In this document: positions 1 through 8,229 of the stretch, piece after piece
How positions within the stretch are numbered: position 1 is the first letter of the stretch
Layout: each line of letters starts with the position of its first letter
DNA from: Aliishimia ponticola
Lineage (GTDB): Bacteria; Pseudomonadota; Alphaproteobacteria; Rhodobacterales; Rhodobacteraceae
Assembly: GCF_004803475.1 (NCBI RefSeq)
Contig: NZ_SRKY01000003.1
Location: forward strand, 186,001 to 250,000
Length of the DNA stretch: 64,000 nucleotides
Direction of reading: 5' to 3'
The notes under the pieces: generated by a model
Database searches by the model: none
What the model saw: only the letters and a program-made list of their open reading frames with translations
What the model was told of the DNA's origin: nothing
Made by a program: the position numbers and the translations under genes

Positions 1-246
1 ATAACCGATCAGCAGCGAGATGAAGGCACCGACATGCACGACCATGATCGCGCGGTCCTTCCACATGACCCCGACTGCGAACCACAAAATGATGCCCGCA
101 AAGAAGGCGAACACGTTCCAAGGCACGATGTTGAGCCCGGTCAGCCCATAGCCCACCAGTTGGATCGCGGTGGCGATCCATTTCACGATGTCGACGGTTT
201 GAAAGCCGGGCCGAACTGGCGCTGGTTCGGGTGCGTTCGATGCCAT
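1..246 (-). CDS. Small membrane protein downstream of betB, 3' end cut by window
   Basis: The first 82 codons are visible. After a polar, proline-rich start of about 20 residues there are hydrophobic stretches at roughly residues 25-40, 43-62 and 66-82, so this is a small integral membrane protein. Its ATG overlaps the betB stop by one base (TGATG), which makes it the last visible gene of the betaine operon and suggests translational coupling. It resembles short membrane proteins (which I associate with the DUF6552 label) found beside betaine genes in Rhodobacterales, but that name is from memory. No catalytic motif is visible. A role in choline/betaine transport or membrane adaptation is inference from position only. 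Confidence 0.7.
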   Translation of the reverse strand, partial: MASNAPEPAPVRPGFQTVDIVKWIATAIQLVGYGLTGLNIVPWNVFAFFAGIILWFAVGVMWKDRAIMVVHVGAFISLLIGY

Positions 247-1703
247 CAGAAAGGCGCCTCCAGATCGCCCATGCGGACGAAGACCGATTTGACCTGACTG
301 TAATGGGCGATGGCCTCCTTGGAGTTTTCACGCCCCACGCCAGACATCTTGACGCCGCCAAAGGGTGCTTCGACCGGCGCGTCATTGTAAGTGTTGATAT
401 AGCAGGTGCCCGCTTCGAACCCCGCTGCCACGCGATGGGCACGGGACAGATCGCGGGTAAACACGCCCGCCGCCAAGCCGAATTCGGTGTCATTGGCGCG
501 CGCCATCACCTCTTCTTCGGTGTCGAAATCCAGCACCGCCATGACGGGGCCGAAAATCTCTTCGCGTGCAATGACCATATCGTCCGTCACGTCGGCGAAA
601 ACGGTTGGCTCAAGGTAGAAGCCGTCCCGATTAAGCCGCGCGCCGCCCGTGACCAGCCGCGCACCCTCTTCCTTGCCCTTGGCGATATAGCCTTCGACGA
701 TCTCCATCTGGCGTTGGCTGACCATTGGGCCAAAGCTTGTTTCGGGGTCCATCGGGTCGCCGATCACGGCGTTTGCCAGACGTTCGGAAAGCCGGGTCAG
801 GAACGCCTCCTTGATGCCCTTTTGCACGAAGACGCGCGTCCCGTTGGAACAGACCTGACCAGAGGAATAGAAGTTGCCAAGGATCGCGCCCGACACCGCG
901 TTTTCAATATCCGCATCGTCGAAGATGACCAAAGGCGACTTGCCGCCGAGTTCCATGGTGACATGCTTCATGCCTTCAGCGGCGGCGGCATAGACCTTGC
1001 GCCCCGTCGGCACAGACCCGGTGAGCGAGACCTTGTCCACGCGCGGGTCCGACACCAGCGCAGCGCCAACCGGCCCCATTCCCTGCACCACGTTGTAAAG
1101 CCCGGCAGGCAAGCCCGCCTCGTGCAGGATTTCGGCCACTTTCAGCGCGCAAAGCGGGGTGGTTTCGGACGGTTTGAAGATCATGGCGTTGCCGCAGGCC
1201 AGCGCGGGCGCGCCTTTCCAGCAGGCGATCTGCGTCGGATAGTTCCACGCGCCGATCCCGACGCACAGGCCCAGAGGCTCGCGGCGGGTATAAACCCAAT
1301 CCTCGCCCAGCTGAATATGCTCGCCCGTCAGGCTTGCGGCCAGCCCGCCGAAATATTCCAGCGCATCCGCGCCAGAGGTCGCGTCGACGACGCTCGTTTC
1401 CTGATAGGGCTTGCCGGTGTCATAGGTTTCCAGAACCGAAAGCTCGTGATTGCGTTCGCGGATGATATCGGCCGCGCGGCGCAGGATGCGGCCACGCTCT
1501 GTCCCGGTCATGGCTGCCCATTGCTTTTGTGCGGCCCGGCCCGATGTAATCGCGGCCTCTATCACGGCGGGGGTCGCGGCATGGACTGTCGCGATGACCT
1601 CTCCCGTGGCGGGATAGATCACGTCGAAGGCATCGCCATCGGTATCTTCAAGATAAGCGCCATTCACGAAATGGCTGGCTTTGGGCTGCGTGGCTTGGGT
1701 CAT
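246..1703 (-). CDS. betB: Betaine aldehyde dehydrogenase
   Basis: 485 residues, the usual length for the family. It should oxidise betaine aldehyde to glycine betaine with NAD(P)+ in the cytoplasm, the last step from choline to the osmoprotectant. Visible ALDH hallmarks are the catalytic Glu (about residue 251, in MELGGKSP), the catalytic Cys (about residue 285, in SSGQVCSNG), the GSVPTG cofactor loop near 230-235, and the C-terminal PFGG motif. The ATG is 71 bp after the transporter gene on the same strand, and a strong inverted repeat lies in that gap. Together with betC, betI and the transporter it forms a choline-sulfate to betaine module. No choline dehydrogenase (betA) is in view; it may lie beyond the left edge. 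Confidence 0.95.
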   Translation of the reverse strand: MTQATQPKASHFVNGAYLEDTDGDAFDVIYPATGEVIATVHAATPAVIEAAITSGRAAQKQWAAMTGTERGRILRRAADIIRERNHELSVLETYDTGKPYQETSVVDATSGADALEYFGGLAASLTGEHIQLGEDWVYTRREPLGLCVGIGAWNYPTQIACWKGAPALACGNAMIFKPSETTPLCALKVAEILHEAGLPAGLYNVVQGMGPVGAALVSDPRVDKVSLTGSVPTGRKVYAAAAEGMKHVTMELGGKSPLVIFDDADIENAVSGAILGNFYSSGQVCSNGTRVFVQKGIKEAFLTRLSERLANAVIGDPMDPETSFGPMVSQRQMEIVEGYIAKGKEEGARLVTGGARLNRDGFYLEPTVFADVTDDMVIAREEIFGPVMAVLDFDTEEEVMARANDTEFGLAAGVFTRDLSRAHRVAAGFEAGTCYINTYNDAPVEAPFGGVKMSGVGRENSKEAIAHYSQVKSVFVRMGDLEAPF

Positions 1704-1740
1704 CGGACTCTCCGCGGTGGACGTCAGTCAGGAAGGCACC

Positions 1741-1763
1741 CGCGCCGGGACGGTCCCGGCGCG
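1741..1763. repeat. Strong inverted repeat between BCCT transporter and betB
   Basis: The arms CGCGCCGGGAC and GTCCCGGCGCG (11 bp each, perfect) are separated by one base. It lies between the transporter stop (1775) and the betB start (1703). In the minus-strand transcript it would fold into a very stable hairpin without a U tract, so it may be an mRNA processing or stabilising element or an attenuator setting the transporter:betB ratio. The function is inference. Confidence 0.6.
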
Positions 1764-1774
1764 CGCGGTTGGTA

Positions 1775-2962
1775 TCAATTGCTGGCGGCAGCGGTCTGCC
1801 CGCCATGGGACAGGCCCGCCAGTGCATCGCGCCGGGACAGAACCCAGACGATGCAAGCGACATACAGGCCGATCACAACGGTGCCGACCCACTGGATTTG
1901 CAACCACTGCGACTGGAACAGCAGCGTCAGCACGAACAGCAGCGCCGCGTTGCCAAGCACATATTGCACCTTGCCATAGCGGTCAGCGGTCAGGTTCAAA
2001 TTGTCCGTATAAAGCCGGATCAGCGAGTCGAAGGAGTTGATCACGAAGAGGATGCCAACCACCGTCATCGACCAGTTGACCATGCCGGTCATGTCGATCG
2101 CGTTGAGGTGGTAGTAATAGGCCACCGTGAACCACAGCGCGAGCGGGATCGACGGGAACACCAGCAGCGCTGCCAGCAATTGCCATGTGGTCAGGCCGCC
2201 GACAAACCGCGAGGTGAACTGCCCGATCATGATCGACCATGCGAACCACCAGAACAGGTAGAACTCGTGATACTCGGTCAGCGGCAGAACGAATTTGTGG
2301 ATATTCGCGAAGTAGCCGCCAATACCGGACGCGGTTGCAAAGAAGTCGCCCAGACCCATGCCCGCATAGGCCCACATGCCGAAGATCAACGCAAAGAAGA
2401 TGGCTGTCGAGGCCACGGACAGGATCTTCACGAACCGGATATCGGTCGAGGAAAAGCTGGCCGCGAGGATCACGAGGAAGCAGATCACATAGAAGGCCGG
2501 GAGCACCGTTTCGCCGTCGCCGACTTCGGGGATGTAATAGGGCATGTAGATCAGGAACAACGCACCGGTGAAGGCGCAGGTCGTGATGATGACAAGGTTG
2601 TTGATCAGCTTCACCGCGCCGATCTCGAAGAATTTCACGCGCGGCTCGATGGCGCAGAAATAGAACGCGGTGAGGAAGTAGAAGGCCCAGATCAGAAAGC
2701 CCCAGAAGCCGAATTCCAGCGCCAGCGGGTTGGTGAAGGCATAGGCCGGTTCCGTCGCCGTGTCGGCATAGAGCGGGAAGTCAAAGGCGATCGGGAACAT
2801 CACCAGCCCGACATCCAGCCCGGAGGTAAAGAGGATCGCGATGAAAACGAACAGGCTTACGGGCTGTGGTCCCGTCAGTCTTACGTTCCACCATTTGATT
2901 GTGCAGAATGCCACCAGCGCAAAGGCCATCAGCACCCCGAAGGATATGATTGTCGTCAACAT
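1775..2962 (-). CDS. Short BCCT-family choline/betaine transporter
   Basis: 395 residues with about 10-12 hydrophobic segments. The segment around FYLFWWFAWSIMIGQFTSR matches the tryptophan-rich BCCT signature helix, which lines the trimethylammonium site in BetP and CaiT. Classical BetT/BetP proteins run from about 500 to more than 650 residues, so this is a compact form lacking long cytoplasmic N- and C-terminal extensions; it is not an obvious truncation because start, signature and end are clean. It sits between betC and betB, so choline, choline-O-sulfate or betaine uptake is the natural guess. The substrate cannot be read from sequence. I leave the symbol empty because the short form may not be equivalent to BetT. 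Confidence 0.8.
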   Translation of the reverse strand: MLTTIISFGVLMAFALVAFCTIKWWNVRLTGPQPVSLFVFIAILFTSGLDVGLVMFPIAFDFPLYADTATEPAYAFTNPLALEFGFWGFLIWAFYFLTAFYFCAIEPRVKFFEIGAVKLINNLVIITTCAFTGALFLIYMPYYIPEVGDGETVLPAFYVICFLVILAASFSSTDIRFVKILSVASTAIFFALIFGMWAYAGMGLGDFFATASGIGGYFANIHKFVLPLTEYHEFYLFWWFAWSIMIGQFTSRFVGGLTTWQLLAALLVFPSIPLALWFTVAYYYHLNAIDMTGMVNWSMTVVGILFVINSFDSLIRLYTDNLNLTADRYGKVQYVLGNAALLFVLTLLFQSQWLQIQWVGTVVIGLYVACIVWVLSRRDALAGLSHGGQTAAASN

Positions 2963-3028
2963 TTTTCGTGTCCCTGTTCGTTTTAGATCCCGGCTTACGT
3001 CACCGGTATTCGCGCATACGGGTTACTG

Positions 3029-4543
3029 TCACTCTCCGCGCGGGTAGCGCGCATCTTCCTCAACCGTGTTGAGATCCATGTGGTTGCGCATGAAGCGCTC
3101 GGACGCCTTTTGCAGTGGCTGGTAATCCCACGGGTAATAGCCGCCCTGCCGCAACGCCTCGTAGACGACCCAGCGCCGGGCCTGACTTTCGCGCACCTCG
3201 GCATCGAAGGTTTCCAGATCCCAGCGGCTTGCCGCATCCAGTCGGAACCGTTCCAGCACCTCTGCATGGGCGGGGTCGTCGGCCAGATTGGTCAACTCGT
3301 GGGGGTCGGCCGCCAGATCGAACAGCTGTTCGGGATCAAGCGCACAATTGACGTATTTCCACCGCCCCTGCCGCAAGGCGATCAGCGGCGAATAGCTCGC
3401 CTCGGCGGCGTATTCCATCGCCACCGGCTCCGTCCGTGTGCCGCCTTGCCCCAACGGGACCAGCGATTGACCGGTGGTCCAGGGCATGACCTCGTCCATG
3501 GGCACGCCGGCCAGTTCGCACAGCGTCGGGCAAACGTCGATGTTGGAGACCGGAACCTCGACCAGACCCGGCTGCATCTGCGGCGCGGCGATCATCATCG
3601 GCACCCGGGCCGCGCCCTCGTAGAAGCACATCTTGAACCACAGCCCACGCTCGCCCAGCATATCGCCGTGGTCCGAAACAAAGAGAATGATCGTATTCTC
3701 GTCCTGCCGCGTGCCGCGCAGCGCCTCCATCACCTCGCCGATCTTGTCATCGAGATAGGAGATATTGGCGAAATAGGCCCGGCGGGACCGGCGGATATCC
3801 TCATCGGTGATGTCGAAGCTGCGCCAATCGTTCGCGTCGAAGATGCGCTGCGCGTGGGGATCGTGATCCTCATAGGCCATCGCCGGAACCTCGGGCAGCA
3901 GATGGTCGCAATCCTCGTACAGATCCCAGTATTTGCGGCGCGCCACATAGGGATCATGCGGATGGGTGAAGCTGACCGTCAGGCACCACGGGCGATCATC
4001 CTTTCCGCGCGCCAGATCGTAGACCTTGCGCGTCGCGTGATAGGCGACCTCGTCATCATATTCCATCTGGTTGGAAATCTCGGCCACGCCCGCCCCGGTG
4101 ACGGAGCCCATGTTGTGATACCACCAATCGATGCGCTCGCCCGGCTTGCGGTAATCGGGCGTCCAGCCGAAATCGGCGGGATAGATATCGGTGGTCAGAC
4201 GTTCCTCGAACCCATGAAGCTGGTCCGGCCCGACGAAATGCATCTTGCCGCTCAGGCAGGTGTGATAGCCCGCGCGGCGCAGGTGGTGGGCATAAGTGGG
4301 AATATCCGACCGAAACTCGGCCGCGTTGTCATAGACGCCCGTCTGGCTGGGCAACTGCCCCGACATGAATGACGCCCGCCCCGGCGCGCAAAGCGGCGAA
4401 GCCGTATAGCTGAGCGCAAAGCGCGTCGACCGGTCGGCCAGCGCGCGCAGGTTCGGCGCGTGCAGCCAATCGGCGGGACCGTCGGGGAACAGCGTGCCGT
4501 TAAGCTGGTCCACCATGAAAATCAGGATATTCGGACGTGTCAT
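3029..4543 (-). CDS. betC: Choline-sulfatase
   Basis: 504 residues. It hydrolyses choline-O-sulfate to choline and sulfate, feeding the betaine pathway. The sulfatase signature C-A-P-G-R is at residues 52-56, where Cys52 would become formylglycine; metal-binding Asp near residue 12 (VDQ) and the second sulfatase motif (GDMLGERGLWFK) are present. The C-terminal region, with RRWVVYEALRQGGYYPWDYQP, is the conserved tail that separates choline sulfatases from other sulfatases. The start overlaps the end of betI by 4 bases, so the two are co-transcribed and probably translationally coupled. There is no signal peptide, so the enzyme is cytoplasmic and needs substrate import. Confidence 0.95.
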   Translation of the reverse strand: MTRPNILIFMVDQLNGTLFPDGPADWLHAPNLRALADRSTRFALSYTASPLCAPGRASFMSGQLPSQTGVYDNAAEFRSDIPTYAHHLRRAGYHTCLSGKMHFVGPDQLHGFEERLTTDIYPADFGWTPDYRKPGERIDWWYHNMGSVTGAGVAEISNQMEYDDEVAYHATRKVYDLARGKDDRPWCLTVSFTHPHDPYVARRKYWDLYEDCDHLLPEVPAMAYEDHDPHAQRIFDANDWRSFDITDEDIRRSRRAYFANISYLDDKIGEVMEALRGTRQDENTIILFVSDHGDMLGERGLWFKMCFYEGAARVPMMIAAPQMQPGLVEVPVSNIDVCPTLCELAGVPMDEVMPWTTGQSLVPLGQGGTRTEPVAMEYAAEASYSPLIALRQGRWKYVNCALDPEQLFDLAADPHELTNLADDPAHAEVLERFRLDAASRWDLETFDAEVRESQARRWVVYEALRQGGYYPWDYQPLQKASERFMRNHMDLNTVEEDARYPRGE

Positions 4544-5109
4544 GCGGCCACCAATCTATGTGCAACATCAAGCGCGTGCCGGGTCGCTTCTTCGGCGGTG
4601 CCCCTGCGGCTGAGCGCAGCGCGCAGGTAAAGGCCATCGATCAACGCGGCCAGTGTTTCGGCATCCTCTTCCGGCGTGGGGCTCAGCGGGCGCAACGCCA
4701 CGCGCAGATGGGTCCGCAATCGCCGCTGGTAGACGCGCAAGAGCTGCGCTGCCTTGGGGTTGGTGCGCGACAGGCTGTAGAACAGCATCCAGGCCTGAAT
4801 CGTGTCGGGGTCAAAGGAGGGCGGCGCGAAGCAGCCTTCGATGATGGCGTTCAGTTGCGCACGCGGAGTCGTTGCGCCGCGCACCCGGACCTTCACCGCC
4901 GCGCGCAAATCGACAAGGATCTGCCGCATCGCCGCGGCGAAGATATCGTTCTTGCCCCCGAAATAGTGATGCGCCAGCGCAGAGGACATGCCCGCCCGCC
5001 GCGCGATCTGGCCCACGGTCACGTCCAATGTGCCCGCCCCGCCAAGCTCTGCGATGGTGGCCTTCACAAGCGCCGCTCTGCGAACGGGTTCCATTCCTAG
5101 TTTCGGCAT
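4540..5109 (-). CDS. betI: BetI-type TetR-family repressor
   Basis: 189 residues. The N-terminal helix-turn-helix (about residues 20-60, with VGQIARRAGMSSALAHHYFGGK) is typical of BetI, including the start PKLGMEPVRR. The remaining two thirds are helical ligand-binding domain. BetI proteins repress bet genes and are released by choline. Here it is the first gene of the betI-betC-transporter-betB run, overlapping betC by 4 bases, with a near-perfect palindrome 38 bp upstream of its ATG. Autorepression together with the whole operon is the likely circuit. Confidence 0.9.
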   Translation of the reverse strand: MPKLGMEPVRRAALVKATIAELGGAGTLDVTVGQIARRAGMSSALAHHYFGGKNDIFAAAMRQILVDLRAAVKVRVRGATTPRAQLNAIIEGCFAPPSFDPDTIQAWMLFYSLSRTNPKAAQLLRVYQRRLRTHLRVALRPLSPTPEEDAETLAALIDGLYLRAALSRRGTAEEATRHALDVAHRLVAA

Positions 5110-5146
5110 GCCGAGTCTCCGCCTTTAAGCGGCGAACCTGTTGGAT

Positions 5147-5164
5147 ATTGACTGACCAGTCAAT
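5147..5164. promoter_or_regulatory. Probable BetI operator
   Basis: ATTGACTG-AC-CAGTCAAT: two perfect 8-bp inverted arms around a 2-bp centre, 38 bp upstream of the betI start. The size and symmetry fit a TetR-family dimer site, and TTGACT/AGTCAA half-sites are of the kind bound by BetI proteins. It is the only such site seen in the bet region, so the whole operon is probably read from this promoter. Confidence 0.8.
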
Positions 5165-5172
5165 AAAAAACA

Positions 5173-6069
5173 TCACAGCTTGGTGGCTGGCCCCGGCGGC
5201 GTGATGGGACGGCGCTTCAGAACGGCCTCGCGCCAGGTGATGAAGGACACTGCGCCCAAGATGATCGAGCCGCCGATTACCACCCATATATCAACGGGTT
5301 CCGCGAACAGAAGCGCACCAAGAAGCGTGGCCCAGACCAGTTGCAGGAAGGTGACCGGCTGCGTCACGGTCATCGGCGCGGCGGCAAAAGCCAGCGTCAT
5401 GGTGTAGTGCCCGGCTGTCGCAAAACAGGCCACGAGAAAGAGCAAACCGAGTTCTTCCCATGTGGGCGGCACCCAGACGGCGATTGCAAAAGGCGCAAGG
5501 AACAGCGTGACAAAGATCGACAACATGCCCACCACCAGCGCCGCGGGGACCTCATCAGCGAGGATCTTGGCCGTCAGGTATCCGGCCGCGAACACGACCG
5601 CGCAGATCAGCATGGCAAGGTGCCCGTCCTCGATCTCGCGCACGCCCGGTCGCAGGATGACGAGCACACCAATCAGGGCCGCGACAATCGCCATGATCCG
5701 CCGGATCGCCAGCTTTTCGCCCAGCACGAAGACCGCCCCGATAGAGACATAGACCGGCGACAGGTAGTTCATCGCCGTCACCTCCGAGATAGGGATGCGC
5801 GTCATGGCAAAGAACCACAGGATCACGCCGCAGCTATGGCATATCCCGCGAAACACGAAGAGCCGCCAGTGCCGGGGCGTCAGGCGTGTGCCCCCCAGGC
5901 CGCGCAGCAGCGGGATCAGGAAAACAAGGCCAAGAAGATAGCGCAGGAAGGCGGATTCGGTGGCTGGAATCCGGTTGCCTGTCATCTTGACCAGCGCCGT
6001 CACCGCGACGAAGCACAGCCCGGTGACGAGCATCCAGAAAACACCGACAATTGGACGAGAGGGACTCAT
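5173..6069 (-). CDS. EamA/DMT-family transporter
   Basis: 298 residues with about ten hydrophobic helices in two repeats, the classical drug/metabolite transporter layout of 10 TM helices. GVFWMLVTGLCFVAVTALVK opens repeat one and a polar HTG/TMTLAF region sits in repeat two. Substrates in this family (amino acids, purines, cofactors) cannot be inferred from sequence. It lies directly upstream of betI on the same strand; the BetI operator is in the 63-bp gap, so the betaine operon probably has its own promoter. Confidence 0.85.
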   Translation of the reverse strand: MSPSRPIVGVFWMLVTGLCFVAVTALVKMTGNRIPATESAFLRYLLGLVFLIPLLRGLGGTRLTPRHWRLFVFRGICHSCGVILWFFAMTRIPISEVTAMNYLSPVYVSIGAVFVLGEKLAIRRIMAIVAALIGVLVILRPGVREIEDGHLAMLICAVVFAAGYLTAKILADEVPAALVVGMLSIFVTLFLAPFAIAVWVPPTWEELGLLFLVACFATAGHYTMTLAFAAAPMTVTQPVTFLQLVWATLLGALLFAEPVDIWVVIGGSIILGAVSFITWREAVLKRRPITPPGPATKL

Positions 6070-6141
6070 GCGGCCATAGAGGCGACGCCGCGCGCAAATG
6101 GCAAGCCGTTGCAGGGCCTCAGATTAAATTCTGCGCCCCGA

Positions 6142-6750
6142 TCAGTGGCCACCCAACAGCAATCCGGCCGCAATCGCCCACATTGTCAGCGCGATCAGCG
6201 CGTCAAGAACCTGCCACGCCCGGGGCAACCTGAAGACAGGCGACAGAAGCCGCGCGCCATAGCCGAGCGAGAAAAAGAAGGTGAAGCTGGCCAGCACCGC
6301 CCCGATACCGAAAGACAGCCGGTCCGGATATTGCGCCGAGATCGACCCGATCAGCACCACGGTATCCAGGTAGACATGGGGGTTCAGCCAGGTCAGCGCC
6401 GCCAGCGTTGCAAGGATCACGCTCAACCGCGTCTGCGCTGGCCCCTCTGTCTGGAGCGCCGCGCCCCCCTGCCACGCCGAATAAGCGTTCTTCCAGCCGT
6501 ACCAGATCAGGAAGGCCGCGCCGCCGTAACGCATCGCAGTTTCAAACCATGGCACCGCAGTTGCCAGCGCGCCAAAGCCCGCCACCCCGGCGGTGATCAA
6601 AAGCGCGTCAGAAACGGCGCAGAACAGGCAAACCGCAAAGACATGCTGACGCATCAGCCCCTGCCGCAGAACAAAGGCATTCTGTGCGCCGATGGCGAGG
6701 ATCAGCGACAGGCTCAGAAAGAATCCGGAAAGGAAGGCAGGCATCGTCAT
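6142..6750 (-). CDS. LysE/ArgO-family amino acid exporter
   Basis: 202 residues, about six hydrophobic helices. The N-terminal GFFLSLSLILAIGAQNAFVLRQGL is the family signature (IGAQNAFVLRQG is nearly identical to ArgO/LysE proteins). Exports basic amino acids such as arginine or lysine across the inner membrane in characterised members. A second in-frame ATG (start at 6744) two codons in is an equally possible start. No LysG/ArgP regulator is adjacent. It ends 72 bp before the DMT gene, so the two may be co-transcribed. Confidence 0.88.
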   Translation of the reverse strand: MTMPAFLSGFFLSLSLILAIGAQNAFVLRQGLMRQHVFAVCLFCAVSDALLITAGVAGFGALATAVPWFETAMRYGGAAFLIWYGWKNAYSAWQGGAALQTEGPAQTRLSVILATLAALTWLNPHVYLDTVVLIGSISAQYPDRLSFGIGAVLASFTFFFSLGYGARLLSPVFRLPRAWQVLDALIALTMWAIAAGLLLGGH

Positions 6751-6995
6751 CTCTTACACACGGGCCGGACGTCCCTATCGGGCGAACCGCGCCTTGGCAA
6801 ACCCGTTTCGCACAAGGCGGATTGCGAGCCCGAATCGGGCGCTACGCCAGCAAGGGGGCCAAATTGGGGCACGTAGTTTGCAGAGAGTTAACCAAGTCTG
6901 CAATTTCGCATCACATTTTTATGACATTTTGGGGCTGGTACATCTCGCTCTGCGACATAAATAAGCACTCAATTAATAGTAAAGAGAGCGCGAAG

Positions 6996-7220
6996 ATGAA
7001 GTGCCATAAAGAGAACCTTGAGCTGACTGCTGAGCAAATTGAAGTCATTCAAGGAGCGTTGCAGACGCAGGAAAAGATTCTGTCGGTCCAGAGCCGTGCA
7101 GATCGTGACAATGATGCCCACCATCGTTTGGCCATCGTGAAAGGTGTGCTGAAGTCCTTGCCGAAGTCGGCGCCACAACCCTCTTTGTGGAATTCCATGA
7201 CGCGCGGGCTGTTCAGCTAA
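6996..7220 (+). CDS. Small low-GC hypothetical protein
   Basis: 74 residues starting MKCHKENLELTAEQIEVIQ and ending SMTRGLFS; not recognised. It is charged, without membrane segments, and predicted helical. The frame is open further upstream, but this ATG follows a purine-rich stretch (AAAGAGAGCGCGAAG) and an AT-rich leader. GC content of gene and leader is visibly lower than in the neighbours. It stands alone between two minus-strand genes and is followed at once by a strong bidirectional terminator, which supports a real transcript. The AT-rich region 6860-6995 probably holds its promoter. Possibly acquired or a stress-related small protein; function unknown. Confidence 0.6.
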   Translation: MKCHKENLELTAEQIEVIQGALQTQEKILSVQSRADRDNDAHHRLAIVKGVLKSLPKSAPQPSLWNSMTRGLFS

Positions 7221-7243
7221 GCCCATCTTCGTGCCATGCGCAA

Positions 7244-7270
7244 AAAAGGCCGCCCACCGGGCGGCCTTTT
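7244..7270. terminator. Bidirectional rho-independent terminator
   Basis: A GC stem GGCCGCCC / GGGCGGCC with loop ACC, flanked by A6 on the left and T4 on the right, so it can end transcripts in both directions. It lies between the small plus-strand gene (ends 7220) and yebC (minus, ends 7292). Confidence 0.9.
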
Positions 7271-7291
7271 CGCATTCGGATCACGTGACGC

Positions 7292-8032
7292 TTACAGCTG
7301 CGCGAGGACTTCGTCCGAGGCCTCGAAATTCGTGGTGACGCGCTGCACGTCATCATCGTCTTCAAGCGCATCGACCAGCTTCATCAGCTTTTGCATGTTG
7401 TCGAGGTCAAGTTCCGTCGTGGTGGAAGGCTTCCAGACCAGCTTGGTCGACTCCGATTCTCCCAAGGCTGTTTCCAGCGCGTTCGACACTTCGTTCAGAT
7501 CGGTATCGGCGCACCAGATGATATGCCCATCCTCCGAGCTTTCGACATCCTCCGCGCCCGCTTCGATCGCCGCCTCAAAGATCGAATCCGCATCGCCTGC
7601 TTCCAGCGGGTAGGTCACTTCGCCCTTCCGCTCGAACATGAAGGCAACCGAGCCGGTCTCGCCAAGGTTGCCGCCGTTCTTCGTGAAGGTGGACCGCACA
7701 TTGGACGCGGTGCGATTGCGGTTGTCGGTCATCGCCTCGACAATCACCGCAACGCCATTGGGGCCATAGCCCTCATAGCGGATTTCTTCGTAATCGTCGC
7801 CATCGCCTGCGGTGGATTTCTTGATCGCCCGTTCGATCACATCCTTCGGGACGGATTGCGATTTTGCCTCTTTCACGGCAAGGCGCAGGCGCGGGTTCTT
7901 GTCCGGGTCCGGGTCGCCCATCTTCGCCGCAACGGTGATTTCCTTGCTAAGCTTGGAAAACAACTTGGAGCGGGCCGCATCCTGCCGCCCCTTGCGGTGC
8001 TGGATGTTGGCCCATTTGGAATGGCCTGCCAT
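7292..8032 (-). CDS. yebC: YebC/PmpR-family protein
   Basis: 246 residues, full family length. It begins [20 protein letters not shown], the invariant family N-terminus, and carries the conserved [20 protein letters not shown] segment. Members were described as DNA-binding transcriptional regulators; more recent work on some homologues links them to translation of proline-rich stretches. It is cytoplasmic. It is monocistronic here, with an own terminator downstream and 197 bp before the divergent SLC13 gene. Confidence 0.95.
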   Translation of the reverse strand: MAGHSKWANIQHRKGRQDAARSKLFSKLSKEITVAAKMGDPDPDKNPRLRLAVKEAKSQSVPKDVIERAIKKSTAGDGDDYEEIRYEGYGPNGVAVIVEAMTDNRNRTASNVRSTFTKNGGNLGETGSVAFMFERKGEVTYPLEAGDADSIFEAAIEAGAEDVESSEDGHIIWCADTDLNEVSNALETALGESESTKLVWKPSTTTELDLDNMQKLMKLVDALEDDDDVQRVTTNFEASDEVLAQL

Positions 8033-8229
8033 GGTGATGCCTCCATTGGAAGAATTTTGGCAGTTCTATATGCAGGCGCGCGCCTCTGTTCAAGGCAAAG
8101 GCCGGGCGGCACGCTTACGGGGCCGGGATATCGGCATGGCGGGGGCCAGCGCATCGCCGCCTTGGGGCGTAATTCAAGCAGGTCATCTGAGCGCGTGACC
8201 TTCCTCGCGCGCTGGACTAGATATCGCTT

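Noticed and set aside
231-1979. A 582-codon plus-strand open frame
   Set aside because: Antisense to betB and the transporter, no motif; typical GC shadow frame.
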